Assembly: GCF_004366595.1 (NCBI RefSeq)
Contig: NZ_SORE01000014.1
Location: 110,639 to 174,638, forward strand
Length of the DNA: 64,000 nt
Reading direction: 5' to 3'
Origin: Paraburkholderia rhizosphaerae
GTDB lineage: Bacteria; Pseudomonadota; Gammaproteobacteria; Burkholderiales; Burkholderiaceae
Under the pieces are notes generated by a model. The model was not told where the DNA came from and searched no databases. It saw only the letters and a program-made list of their open reading frames with translations. Positions 1 through 8,534 of this stretch are shown here, piece after piece. A program made the translations under genes and the position numbers. Position 1 is the stretch's first letter; every line of letters begins with the position of its first letter.

Positions 1-2
1 CC

Positions 3-3000
3 ATCGGGATGTCACCCGATTATTTTGTCCCGATTCAAATCATAACGCCTGTTGGCTATCAGTTAAATCTGTCATGGCAAACCAATGCAGGACAAAACCA
101 GCTTGTCTGGGTTAAGGACGAAAAAAACCTGCTCTGCGAATTCACATACGATCCCGCCTGCAGTATCAGAATTTACCCTGATACATCGGAGGAGTATCAG
201 ATTTCGATCGGAACACAAAACAACTATCTGACTTCGTACCAAATCTCGGCCGGCTCGGACATTTATACGTGGAACCTGGAATACACTACCGTGGGCGGTG
301 AAATGTTGCTGACGCGTATCACTGACCCGTCGGGATATGTGGAGTCCGCCAGCTATAAAGACGCCGTGATGCAGTTTCCTCCGAGCGCAAATATGCCTGC
401 ATTGCCAGCCGTAGTGCAATACATTCAGTCCCCGGGAATGTCTCAACCCGACACGACGACCACATACGCCTATAGCAGCTATAACTATCTGGGTTTCGGG
501 ATTGCAAACTCATGGGATGCAGAACAGGACAACTGTAGCACTGTACTGAGCGACACCGTTTTCTATACAAGTACCGAAACCGTATCGGACGGCAGTGAGA
601 ACACGAAAACCACGACTCGCAAATTCAACAATTATCACATGCTGGTTACTGAAACGATCGAGACGGGTTCAAGTACGCGAGAAACCAACTTTTTATACTA
701 TGCACAGCCGGGCCTGGAATATGAAGATCAACCGCCGCAATTTCAGCAACCGACCACGCGGACGATGGTCTGGACTGAGGGTGGTATGTCGCGAACAGAA
801 ACGGTGGACACGACCTACGATGAACACGGAAACCGGTTGACAAAACACACGACCGGCAAGGAATCGATCGAATGGACGTACTATCCCGCCGCAGGCGAGC
901 CAGACGACGAATACACTGGTTGCCCGCCCGATCCGTACGGCTTCGTTACCAACCTGAAGACCAGAACGGTTACTCCCGTCGCATCGGACCTCAATGATTT
1001 CTCGTGCAAACAGGCGCAATTCAAGTACACAAGCGTCGACACGCGTTCGGGCAGCCCCGCAGCGACTTGCGCTCTACTGTGCATGACGACAGGTTTCCGC
1101 GACGACAGCAAGGTGCAATCGAACGGCATTACATACGAAACAGCGGATGCGGACAACTACGGCCGTGTCGCGAGTGTGACCAATACACTAATCGATGACA
1201 CCCCCGGTTACACCCTTTCGCTTACGTACGAAATCGAATCGGACGTGCTGAAACAGACCGCCACACTGACGGGGTATGACAAAACCATGAAAACAAAGTC
1301 AACCAGCCATTCGCGGTTAAGTAATAAACTGTTGTCCGAGCAGGACAACCTGGGGAACGATACTGAATATACTTATGACCCGCTAGGCCGGCTCGTGTCC
1401 CGGGTTCTCAATCCGGGCACGCCATACGAGAATCAGATTTCTGTTTCATACGAAATCAAGCGCGATGACCCGGGTGACGAAAGCAAGGTAACCGACGTTA
1501 TAACGACATATACAGATTCATCCGGCAACGTACAACAGATCCATTACGACGGACGACATCGCCCGATCCGTTTGTGCCAAAACTCGATTGATTCCGGTCA
1601 AAACAGTAATTTTTTTGATATCGCCGTCATCAACTACAACGCATTCGGCCACCCGGCAAACCTGACAACCACGGATTACCCCGATCCATTAAACACCGGC
1701 ACGGTTTACCAGAAACAAATGGTTTTTCTGTACGACGACTGGGGCGCTCGAAAGGGAATCCAATATGACAGCGGACAAACAAAGTATGAAATCTATGACC
1801 CGGTCGCACTGACCCAGACCGAGCAGATTACCGATAATACGGGAACGCCGCTGGTCGGATCCCAGATCACCACATTCGACGTAAACAGGAATCCACTCAA
1901 GGTTGAAAGAAAGGATTTGGACCAGGGAACCGTCGGCACAACGACCTATGTGTATGACGGCGCCGGGCGGCAGCGCCAGATGACGGATGAGTTAGGCCAT
2001 AGCACCGGGTACGACTATGACGAGTTCGATCGGGTGAGCAAACAGACCGCACCCGACGGCACAGTGATAGAGAAAACATACGACACCCACTCGACAGAAT
2101 CTCTGATCGCGAGCATCAAGGTCAGCCAGTCCGCCAATCAGGTCGATCTGGGAACCCAGACATTCGATGGACTCGGCCGCACGACGCAAACACAGACCGG
2201 CGGCCGCACTGAGATTCGCTCTTATAGCGGTGGCAGTGATGACCCTGCAACCGTCACCGACAACGCGGGCATCACGCTTTCCTACAGCTACGTTTCACAA
2301 CTGCAAAATGCGATTAGCCATGTGGGCGACGGACAATCGTTTGCTCAGGACTTCACGTACGAAGCCAGGACAGGACGCCCAATCGACGCGAACGAAACCG
2401 GCAGTCTTTTCCGCTCATCGCAATGGACCCCCGCTGGCCGTCTCTCTGCCGAGCAGTTCACCTGGAAGAGTGACCCGCCACGTGAAGCCAACTACGGTTG
2501 GACGCTGCAGGGCAAGATTCTCTCCTACACGGACGTCTCGGGCGACGTTCAACAAATCTCGTACGATGCGTACGGCCGGCTATCGAAAATCGCCGACAGT
2601 GCTGTCTCTGTCGCGTTCGCCTATGATTCCGCTGGGCGCCTGTACACGCAGAAAGCGACAGACTCGAGTTCAGGCGCATCGCTTACGACGCAGCTGACGT
2701 ACGACGACCTGGGCCGGGAGATCACTCGCGAACTCGCCCCAAGCGGTGGCGCGCCGATCGTGACGATCACGAGCACGTACTACGCGAACGACCAATTGCA
2801 GTCACGCAAGACAGTGCGAGGAAGCGAAGTTCTGAGAGACGAGCAGTACGAATACGATAGTCGCAATCGCCTGGTCAACTATTCGTGCTCGACTGGGAGC
2901 CAGCCTCCGGTCGACGGCTACGGTCAGGCGATCGCGTCGCAAAGCTTCACTTACGACATGCTCGACAACATCACGCAATGCGTGACGGCGATGGCGCAGA

Positions 3001-3410
3001 ACGCCGGGGACCAGGACACGGCGACCTTCCATTACGACAATGCGTCCGACCCGACGCAATTGACATCGGTGACGCACGCTGGAAACAGTGCCTACCCGTC
3101 CAGTATCGCTCTCTCATACGACGCGAATGGTCGCATGAGCAAAGATGAAAAGAGCCGGACGCTGAGCTACGACAAAGCCGGGCGGCTCGCTTCGGTTACT
3201 TCGCCAGATGGGTCGACCGCCGAGTACCACTATGACGCAAACGACATGCTGGCGGCGCAGATACTCAACGGAAGCGACCTACGGCAGCTGTACTACCGTG
3301 GGCAAACGCTCGTGGACGAGGTGCGGGCAGCGCAAAACCAGGTGAGCCGATTTATCCGGACCGCCAATGGATGCGCCGCGGTCAGCGACGGGACGATGCC
3401 TTCGTCATGA
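3..3410 (+). CDS. RHS/YD-repeat protein, N-terminal and central part (5' partial)
   Basis: The frame is open to the left edge of the window with no stop, so the first ATG at 9 is probably internal and the gene starts upstream. The protein is almost entirely YD-type repeats with the pattern tYDxxGRl, for example YDPLGRLVSR, YDGAGRQRQM, YDEFDRVSKQ, YDAYGRLSKI and YDKAGRLASV. In RHS and Tc-toxin relatives these form a beta cage around a C-terminal toxin. The frame stops at a single TGA (3408-3410) just where the RHS-associated core should begin, and the core continues in the same frame from 3483. The region is noticeably richer in A/T and in Asn/Thr/Ser codons than the genes that follow, which fits horizontal acquisition. 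No signal peptide can be judged because the start is missing. Family call is firm; intact function is doubtful. Confidence 0.85.
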   Translation: MGMSPDYFVPIQIITPVGYQLNLSWQTNAGQNQLVWVKDEKNLLCEFTYDPACSIRIYPDTSEEYQISIGTQNNYLTSYQISAGSDIYTWNLEYTTVGGEMLLTRITDPSGYVESASYKDAVMQFPPSANMPALPAVVQYIQSPGMSQPDTTTTYAYSSYNYLGFGIANSWDAEQDNCSTVLSDTVFYTSTETVSDGSENTKTTTRKFNNYHMLVTETIETGSSTRETNFLYYAQPGLEYEDQPPQFQQPTTRTMVWTEGGMSRTETVDTTYDEHGNRLTKHTTGKESIEWTYYPAAGEPDDEYTGCPPDPYGFVTNLKTRTVTPVASDLNDFSCKQAQFKYTSVDTRSGSPAATCALLCMTTGFRDDSKVQSNGITYETADADNYGRVASVTNTLIDDTPGYTLSLTYEIESDVLKQTATLTGYDKTMKTKSTSHSRLSNKLLSEQDNLGNDTEYTYDPLGRLVSRVLNPGTPYENQISVSYEIKRDDPGDESKVTDVITTYTDSSGNVQQIHYDGRHRPIRLCQNSIDSGQNSNFFDIAVINYNAFGHPANLTTTDYPDPLNTGTVYQKQMVFLYDDWGARKGIQYDSGQTKYEIYDPVALTQTEQITDNTGTPLVGSQITTFDVNRNPLKVERKDLDQGTVGTTTYVYDGAGRQRQMTDELGHSTGYDYDEFDRVSKQTAPDGTVIEKTYDTHSTESLIASIKVSQSANQVDLGTQTFDGLGRTTQTQTGGRTEIRSYSGGSDDPATVTDNAGITLSYSYVSQLQNAISHVGDGQSFAQDFTYEARTGRPIDANETGSLFRSSQWTPAGRLSAEQFTWKSDPPREANYGWTLQGKILSYTDVSGDVQQISYDAYGRLSKIADSAVSVAFAYDSAGRLYTQKATDSSSGASLTTQLTYDDLGREITRELAPSGGAPIVTITSTYYANDQLQSRKTVRGSEVLRDEQYEYDSRNRLVNYSCSTGSQPPVDGYGQAIASQSFTYDMLDNITQCVTAMAQNAGDQDTATFHYDNASDPTQLTSVTHAGNSAYPSSIALSYDANGRMSKDEKSRTLSYDKAGRLASVTSPDGSTAEYHYDANDMLAAQILNGSDLRQLYYRGQTLVDEVRAAQNQVSRFIRTANGCAAVSDGTMPSS

Positions 3411-3482
3411 GCGTATCGGCAAAACGTCTCGATACGCGCCGTCGACCTGGACTGCACATCAACCACCAAGTGGAGAGGAGCC

Positions 3483-4508
3483 ATGACGTCATACCTGACG
3501 GGTACCGACCGATCCGGAAGCGTGCTGCTGGCGATATCGGCTGGACTATCGCAGGACCTCGCTTACTCGCCGTTCGGCAGCACCGTGTCGCCGTCTGTGG
3601 ACGACGTTACCTTGCCCGGCTTCAATGGTGAATGGTGCGACCCGCTGTGGGGGGTCACGCATCTCGGAAATGGGTATCGCGCCTATAGCCCGACTTTGAT
3701 GCGCTTCAGTTGTCCGGACAGCGAAAGTCCGTTCGGAAAGGGGGGTATTAATGCCTACGCGTATTGCGGAAGCGACCCTGTCAACAACATCGACCCAAGT
3801 GGCCAACAGTGGATCATCGGCGCGTTGATCGGGGCGGTTCGGGCCACAAGACGAGCGCTCACGGCGACCGCCGCGACTGCGGGAAAAGCAACCGTTGGTT
3901 TTGCGACATCCACTACGGGGCAGCTGGTCGGAATTGGCAGCGGCCTCGTATCGACAGCCATGAATATTGGCGCCTCACATGCAGACAACCCGAATGCGAA
4001 AAAAGCACTCAGCATATTGGGCATTGCTTTCGGCGCAACGACGACTTTGTCAGTCGTTACAAACGTCTACTTTGTCTGGAGCCTCCGTAGGCAAGCCAGG
4101 GCAGCCGCCAGACGTGCCGCTGCAACCGTTCAACAGCAAGTCAGGGTCAACGTCTACACAGGCGGTAGGGGCAGCGATATCGAGCTGAACGAAATCAGGC
4201 ATATCGACAGTCCGCAAGTGAGCATGGACGGCCCGCCTGACTACGCGCCGCAAAGCGTCGAAACGCAGACCGAGGCAACGTCGTCAAGGACGGCAGCCAC
4301 GCAGACCGACGCACCATCGCCATGGGAGACATCGCCCTCGAACACAACTGATACTGACGAACAAGCTGAAGCGTCTAGCTCTCCCAATCGCAGTGCTCGC
4401 CGCCACTCCTCTCCCGCCGCCTTTTCGCACTTCGATATTCAAAGCGGGCATGAACCGAAAATATCGGGCATCAGAATTATGGAGGATCCTGGATCGACGA
4501 GGCTATAA
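3483..4508 (+). CDS. RHS-repeat-associated core domain with variable C-terminal region
   Basis: Residues 1-107 are the conserved RHS-associated core (LPGFNGE, LGNGYRAYSPTLMRF, SPFGKGGINAYAY, DPVNNIDPSG). In intact relatives this core follows the YD repeats directly, and the chain is often cleaved near its end. The remaining 234 residues are variable: an Ala/Thr-rich stretch, a hydrophobic segment (about 175-201), a basic patch, then a Ser/Thr/Glu-rich probably disordered tail containing PPDY (251-254). The ATG at 3483 has a strong Shine-Dalgarno (AGAGGAG ending 2 bases before it). It lies 72 bases after the TGA ending the upstream RHS part and in the same frame. It is therefore either a separately started C-terminal module or the 3' half of a gene broken by a nonsense codon. 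No toxin fold was recognised and no immunity gene follows on this strand; the next gene is convergent. Confidence 0.75.
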   Translation: MTSYLTGTDRSGSVLLAISAGLSQDLAYSPFGSTVSPSVDDVTLPGFNGEWCDPLWGVTHLGNGYRAYSPTLMRFSCPDSESPFGKGGINAYAYCGSDPVNNIDPSGQQWIIGALIGAVRATRRALTATAATAGKATVGFATSTTGQLVGIGSGLVSTAMNIGASHADNPNAKKALSILGIAFGATTTLSVVTNVYFVWSLRRQARAAARRAAATVQQQVRVNVYTGGRGSDIELNEIRHIDSPQVSMDGPPDYAPQSVETQTEATSSRTAATQTDAPSPWETSPSNTTDTDEQAEASSSPNRSARRHSSPAAFSHFDIQSGHEPKISGIRIMEDPGSTRL

Positions 4509-4517
4509 CGTATTGGA

Positions 4518-5456
4518 CTACGGCTGTGCGATCTTCGTTACCAGTGAGCGCAAATTGCGCGCAAGCCGGCAGGCGGCAAGATCCCACGCCGCGCATCCAA
4601 CGGTCTTAAAAGCGCACGCGGCGCGGGCACCGTCGGCGCTGCCATGCCTTGCGGCTAGCGCGGCGGCAATCCCCGTGACCTTCCCCCACTCCACCCTCGC
4701 TTGAATCAAATCCCCCGCCTCATGCTTCGCGCCTGCCGGATCATCGACGAAAACCGTACTGCCGCGCAGCGTCCGCGGCCCAAGCTCCGCCATATCCGGC
4801 CTGAACGCGCCGACACCGACGACGAGCCGCCCTTCTCGCGGCGCTTCGTCATACACCGGAGTACGGCTCGTGGTGAGCGTAATCACGAGATCGACCGAAT
4901 CAGGCACAGGCTCATTGACCATCGGCTGTAATCGCCGCGCCTTTCCCACATGCGCTTCGCAAAACGCCTGCGCGCGCTCCGGCACACTCCCCCGCACGCG
5001 CACCAGCGCATCCGGATACAACTCGCCGATCGCCTCCAGGTGATTCACCGCCTGCATCCCGGTACCGATCAGCAGCACATCGCGCGGCTCAACACGGCTC
5101 AACGTGCGCACACCCAACATCGACATCGCCGCGGTACGACGTCCAGTCACCGTCGGCCCATCCAGAATAAACAGCATCTCCCCGGTATCGGGCTCAATCG
5201 CCATCACCTGCCCATGAATCGTCGGCAGGCCGCGCTCCCGATTACGCGGGCACACATTGACCAGCTTGTGAATCGCCAGATCACGCGCAGTCGCCGGCAT
5301 CGACAGCAGCACGCCATCGTCGTTCAGCGGCACGACCAGCCGCTCAGGACTCGTGATGCGCCCCTCCGCATAGTCGGCAACCGCAGTCGCCAGCGCATCG
5401 ACCAGCGCCGGATAAGGCGTAAGCCGCGCAGTCGCGGCAGCGTCAAAAATGTCCAT
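4518..5456 (-). CDS. Ornithine cyclodeaminase/mu-crystallin family reductase, probable delta1-pyrroline-2-carboxylate reductase
   Basis: A 312-residue member of the ornithine cyclodeaminase/mu-crystallin family. It has the family Lys in AIHKLVN (about residue 64), the dinucleotide-binding loop LLIGTGMQA (about 129-136) and the late FVDDPAGAKHEAGD segment. The start is the ATG at 5456, which overlaps the stop of the upstream dehydratase as TGATG; a GTG one codon earlier is less likely. Family members next to trans-3-hydroxyproline dehydratases reduce delta1-pyrroline-2-carboxylate to L-proline with NAD(P)H, and that is the inferred role because the upstream gene would supply exactly this substrate. 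Alternatives are ornithine cyclodeaminase or another imine reductase. It converges with the RHS C-terminal gene with only 9 bases between them. Confidence 0.82.
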   Translation of the reverse strand: MDIFDAAATARLTPYPALVDALATAVADYAEGRITSPERLVVPLNDDGVLLSMPATARDLAIHKLVNVCPRNRERGLPTIHGQVMAIEPDTGEMLFILDGPTVTGRRTAAMSMLGVRTLSRVEPRDVLLIGTGMQAVNHLEAIGELYPDALVRVRGSVPERAQAFCEAHVGKARRLQPMVNEPVPDSVDLVITLTTSRTPVYDEAPREGRLVVGVGAFRPDMAELGPRTLRGSTVFVDDPAGAKHEAGDLIQARVEWGKVTGIAAALAARHGSADGARAACAFKTVGCAAWDLAACRLARNLRSLVTKIAQP

Positions 5457-6463
5457 CACCGCACCAGGAATCCATACGCCAACGGGTCCCGCTCATCGAC
5501 AATCCAGTTTGCAAACCCGCAAATAAACGCATCGCCTTCGATCTCCGGAATCACCGCATCGAACCGATCGAGCTTCGTCTCGCGCAACACGCGCCCGCGG
5601 AAGATCGTGCCGATTACCGATTCATTGACAAGCGTCTGCCCTTCCTTCAACTGCCCGCGCAAATAGAGTTGCGCGACACGCCCCGCGGTACCCGACCCGG
5701 TCGGTGACCGATCGACCTCGCGATCCGCAAACACGCAGCAATTCGCCTGCGTCGACCCGGCGTGCCTCGGCGCGTTATCGACAATCGTCCCATAAACATG
5801 ATTGATCTCGGGAATGAGCGGATGCTGCACTTTGACCGCCTCATTCACCGCACGCTTTACTTCCGCGCCGAAGCGAATCAGCCTTTCGATCTCCGATTCC
5901 CGCACCGCAAGTTCGAACGGCACCCCGGACGTATAGAAGTAAAACGCGCCGCCAAACGCGATATCGCCACGCACCTCACCGAAGCTCGGCGTGCGTACGG
6001 TCACATCCCGCTCCCAGATAAACGACGGAACGTTGACAAACCGCACGCTGCCCGCGTGCGTGCCGTCCCATTTGACAAACGCTTCGATAAACCCGCACGG
6101 CGCGTCGATGCCGACGCGCGTTTCCGGCTCGGTCCGCTCGACCCAGCCGAGTGACACCGCTGCCGTCGCAAGCGCAATCACGCCGTGACCGCAATGATCG
6201 CTATATCCCTCGTTATGAACAAAGATGATGCCGAAATCCGCGCCTTCACTGACTGCGTCGGTCAGATACCCGCCATACATGTCGGCATGCCCGCGCGGCT
6301 CGAGAATCAGTGCGCGGCGCAGATGGTCCGCATGTTCCTTGAGCCAGGCGCGCCGCTCCACGATCGTCTTCCCCGGAATTTTCGGCAACCCACTGGTGAC
6401 GATCCGAAATGGCTCGCCCGCCGTGTGCACTTCAACCGTGCTGATGACGCGGTTCAGTTTCAT
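5456..6463 (-). CDS. Trans-3-hydroxy-L-proline dehydratase (proline racemase superfamily)
   Basis: A 335-residue proline-racemase-superfamily protein. The first catalytic site keeps Cys91 in SDHCGHGV; the second, normally a Cys in proline racemase, is Thr255 in DRSPTGSGTAG. The Cys/Thr pair is the known signature of trans-3-hydroxy-L-proline dehydratase, which gives delta1-pyrroline-2-carboxylate, whereas Cys/Cys marks racemases and 4-hydroxyproline epimerases. The reading frame stays open upstream to 7402, but homology begins at MKLNRVIS, so the ATG at 6463 was chosen. The gene ends in TGATG shared with the reductase gene, giving translational coupling. It is transcribed divergently from a GntR regulator, across a region with good promoter and palindrome candidates. 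Confidence 0.88.
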   Translation of the reverse strand: MKLNRVISTVEVHTAGEPFRIVTSGLPKIPGKTIVERRAWLKEHADHLRRALILEPRGHADMYGGYLTDAVSEGADFGIIFVHNEGYSDHCGHGVIALATAAVSLGWVERTEPETRVGIDAPCGFIEAFVKWDGTHAGSVRFVNVPSFIWERDVTVRTPSFGEVRGDIAFGGAFYFYTSGVPFELAVRESEIERLIRFGAEVKRAVNEAVKVQHPLIPEINHVYGTIVDNAPRHAGSTQANCCVFADREVDRSPTGSGTAGRVAQLYLRGQLKEGQTLVNESVIGTIFRGRVLRETKLDRFDAVIPEIEGDAFICGFANWIVDERDPLAYGFLVR

Positions 6464-6527
6464 GATCGTGCGCCGCCCTGCATCGCGCGCGGCAACTCGA
6501 ACGATTGATCCTTTATGCAGACCATTG

Positions 6528-6555
6528 TTGTCTCCGACTCGACCTGTTCTATACT
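6528..6555 (+). promoter_or_regulatory. Candidate promoter for the GntR regulator
   Basis: TTGTCT (6528-6533) and TATACT (6550-6555) are spaced 16 bases apart on the plus strand, about 110 bases upstream of the regulator ATG at 6665. It overlaps the early transcribed region of the divergent operon. Confidence 0.3.
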
Positions 6556-6562
6556 GGTGCTG

Positions 6563-6591
6563 AATGTAGACCAGCCTTGGTTCCATATCAA
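6563..6591 (-). promoter_or_regulatory. Candidate sigma-70 promoter for the hydroxyproline operon
   Basis: Read on the minus strand, TTGATA (6591-6586) and TACATT (6568-6563) are separated by 17 bases, a good match to sigma-70 elements, about 100 bases upstream of the dehydratase ATG at 6463. The -35 box overlaps the right arm of a perfect 6-base inverted repeat, TTGGTT (6577-6582) and AACCAA (6590-6595). That arrangement would let a regulator occlude RNA polymerase. Confidence 0.4.
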
Positions 6592-6617
6592 CCAATTTCA
6601 AAATTTGCGTGCTCAAA

Positions 6618-6637
6618 CTGGTCAGATTTCTGATCAG
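6618..6637. promoter_or_regulatory. Candidate GntR operator palindrome
   Basis: CTGGTCAGA and TCTGATCAG flank a TT spacer; the arms match at 8 of 9 positions. The site lies between the candidate plus-strand promoter and the regulator start at 6665. FadR/FCD-type GntR proteins commonly bind short TGGTnnnACCA-like palindromes, and this position fits autorepression. Inferred from sequence only. Confidence 0.45.
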
Positions 6638-6664
6638 TCGTGTGTGCGTGTTGCGAATCCGGTC

Positions 6665-7396
6665 ATGACATTGCTGCCACCAGACAACCCTTTTCGACCC
6701 AAGCAGATCTACGAGCAGGTCGCCGAGCGAATGCGTATAGACATCCGCACTGGTCAGTTCGCGCCCGAATCGCGCCTGCCGTCCGAGCGCGAACTGGCTG
6801 CGCGCTTCGGCGTCGGCCGGCCCGCGGTGCGCGAGGCGATTGGTGCGCTGCAGAACGAAGGGCTGGTGTTGACGCGGCGCAACTCCGGCACCTACGTGTG
6901 CAGCGACGCGCCGCAGCGGCTCGCGACCGCTCCCGCGACCGGCGGCGCGCCGTCTGGTGCCGACTTCAGCCCCACCTCCGCGCTCGACGTGCGCTCGGTG
7001 CTCGAACCGGCGATCGCGCGGCGTGCCGCGATGCACGCGCAGCGCGATGCGATCGCCGAGCATTACCTCGCACAGATGGACTCGATCACCGATGTCAACG
7101 ATGCCGCGCAACGCGCGCTGTGGAACGACAGCGACCGGCTGTTCCACCGCCAGCTCGCAGTGATGACCGGCGACGCACTGTTCGTGAAAATCGCCGACGA
7201 AGTCGCGAAGGCAATGAACCAGCCGCTGTGGAAGCGGCTGAAGGACGACGCGATCTACGACATCGGCCGCATTCGCCTCTATGTGTCCGAGCACCGGCTG
7301 ATCTACGAGGCGATCGTCAACGGAGATGGCGACGCGGCGGCGTTCTATGTCGAGCAGCACATCATGCGCGTGCGCCGGGATATTGCACCCAAATGA
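6665..7396 (+). CDS. GntR-family (FCD-type) transcriptional regulator
   Basis: An N-terminal winged helix (about residues 14-78, with LPSERELAARFGVGRPAVREAI and a GTYV wing) is followed by an all-helical FCD effector domain with the usual acidic and His residues (DSDRLFHRQL, EHRLIYEAI, EQHI). The frame is open from 6515, but that part crosses the candidate promoters and operator, so the ATG at 6665 (MTLLPPDNPF) was chosen, giving 243 residues. Divergent placement next to the hydroxyproline dehydratase/reductase operon makes it the likely local repressor, with hydroxyproline or a catabolite as the presumed ligand. Its stop codon lies inside a 14-base tandem repeat. Confidence 0.88.
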   Translation: MTLLPPDNPFRPKQIYEQVAERMRIDIRTGQFAPESRLPSERELAARFGVGRPAVREAIGALQNEGLVLTRRNSGTYVCSDAPQRLATAPATGGAPSGADFSPTSALDVRSVLEPAIARRAAMHAQRDAIAEHYLAQMDSITDVNDAAQRALWNDSDRLFHRQLAVMTGDALFVKIADEVAKAMNQPLWKRLKDDAIYDIGRIRLYVSEHRLIYEAIVNGDGDAAAFYVEQHIMRVRRDIAPK

Positions 7397-7440
7397 GTGC
7401 ACCCAAATGAGCGCACCCCAATGAGCGCCAGCGAATGAGC
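7385..7440. repeat. Four tandem copies of a 14-base unit across a stop codon
   Basis: Four consecutive 14-base units (7385-7398, 7399-7412, 7413-7426, 7427-7440) have the pattern GCACCCAAATGAGC. The second unit differs from the first at one base, the third is slightly diverged and the fourth most diverged. The GntR regulator stop TGA (7394-7396) is within the first unit. Each unit carries ATGAGC. Confidence 0.8.
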
Positions 7441-7639
7441 GCCTCCCCGCGGCCGCACCGAAGTCATCGCATCAAGATGAGCACACTCGAGCCGGGCAAG
7501 CCGAGCTAAATCATGCGTATCGAAGTGAAGCGGACGCTGCGTTGCGACCGCGCAATGTGTTACGCGTCAATCCAGTAGTCATCCTGATGCATTGTGCATC
7601 CCATTCCTCGCTAGAATACGCATCAGGCGCCAATGCCAA

Positions 7640-8527
7640 ATGAATAACTCAACGACTGAACAATCATCCAGCATGTCCACCGACGCCCAATCCCCGGATT
7701 CCCTCGCAGTCGCGGAACGCGTGCGCGAACTGATGAGCCGGCATGGCATCGCGAAGCGCCAGCAGACCAGTGAGTTGTGCCGCATTCTGGACCTGAGCTT
7801 TTCGCAAGGCCATCGCAAATTGCGCGGCAATAGCCCGTGGACGTTGTCGCAAATCCGCAAAGTCGCCGAGGTGTTCGACGAACCGGCCGCGCAGCTGTTC
7901 GGCGCGCAGACGCTCGATCCCGGCATGGTCGGCGCAACCGCCCAGGAAGCGACGTTCTCGATCGGTTCGGTCGAGCTCGCCTGCATCGCGTGGGTCGGTG
8001 CGCCGATCGAACCCGGCAGCCGCCCGGAATTCATCGCGTGGGTCAAGCACGACCAGTGGCGCGTCGTGCGCTGCGACGGCGCGCTTTACCAGAACGCGTT
8101 CGAAGTGCACAAGATCGAGATTTACCCGCGCCGCGCGGAAAGCGACAAGCCGCTGATCGCCGTCGTCGACGACGACCGTGCATCCGCCGACAACCTGCGC
8201 GATTACCTGGAGCGCAGCGGCTACGCGGCCGTCGCAATCTACGGTCTCGCGGCGTTCAACGAATCGCTGCAGGCGCAGGTGTTCGACGGTGTCGTGATCG
8301 ACTGGCTGTTCGGCAATCAGACGTCCGCGCAGGCGATTCGCGCGGTGCGCGCGTCTGAAAACCCGGATGCGCCGGTTTTCGTGCTGACCGGCGAACTGCT
8401 GACCGGCAAGGCCAGCGAATCGGATATCAGCGAGATCGTGCGCACATTCGATGTCGCCTGCTATGAAAAGCCCGCGCGGATGGCCATCCTCGTTGCCGAT
8501 CTGTCCAAACGGCTGCGGCGCTTATAA
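7640..8527 (+). CDS. BetR-type helix-turn-helix protein fused to a response-regulator receiver
   Basis: Residues about 20-95 form a BetR-like helix-turn-helix (VAERVRELMSRHGI, LCRILDLSFSQGHRKLRG, PWTLSQIRKVAEVF). A middle beta-rich linker follows, then a C-terminal receiver (about 172-290) with the acidic pocket VVDDD (177-179), phospho-acceptor Asp221, Thr250 and Lys277 all present. DNA-binding domain first and receiver last is the reverse of most response regulators. The start is taken as the ATG at 7640 (MNNSTTEQ); ATG 7673 or an upstream in-frame ATG near 7592 is possible. It converges with a hybrid histidine kinase that is the obvious phosphodonor candidate. DNA targets are unknown. Confidence 0.8.
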   Translation: MNNSTTEQSSSMSTDAQSPDSLAVAERVRELMSRHGIAKRQQTSELCRILDLSFSQGHRKLRGNSPWTLSQIRKVAEVFDEPAAQLFGAQTLDPGMVGATAQEATFSIGSVELACIAWVGAPIEPGSRPEFIAWVKHDQWRVVRCDGALYQNAFEVHKIEIYPRRAESDKPLIAVVDDDRASADNLRDYLERSGYAAVAIYGLAAFNESLQAQVFDGVVIDWLFGNQTSAQAIRAVRASENPDAPVFVLTGELLTGKASESDISEIVRTFDVACYEKPARMAILVADLSKRLRRL

Positions 8528-8534
8528 GCGCTCA

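Noticed and set aside
4393..5666. Plus-strand open frames opposite the reductase and dehydratase genes
   Set aside because: Arg/His-rich shadow translations of the minus-strand genes with no family resemblance.
6464..7402. Long minus-strand open frame continuing upstream of the hydroxyproline dehydratase
   Set aside because: It covers the GntR gene on the opposite strand and the promoter region, and shows no homology; high GC keeps the frame open. The start at 6463 fits the family.
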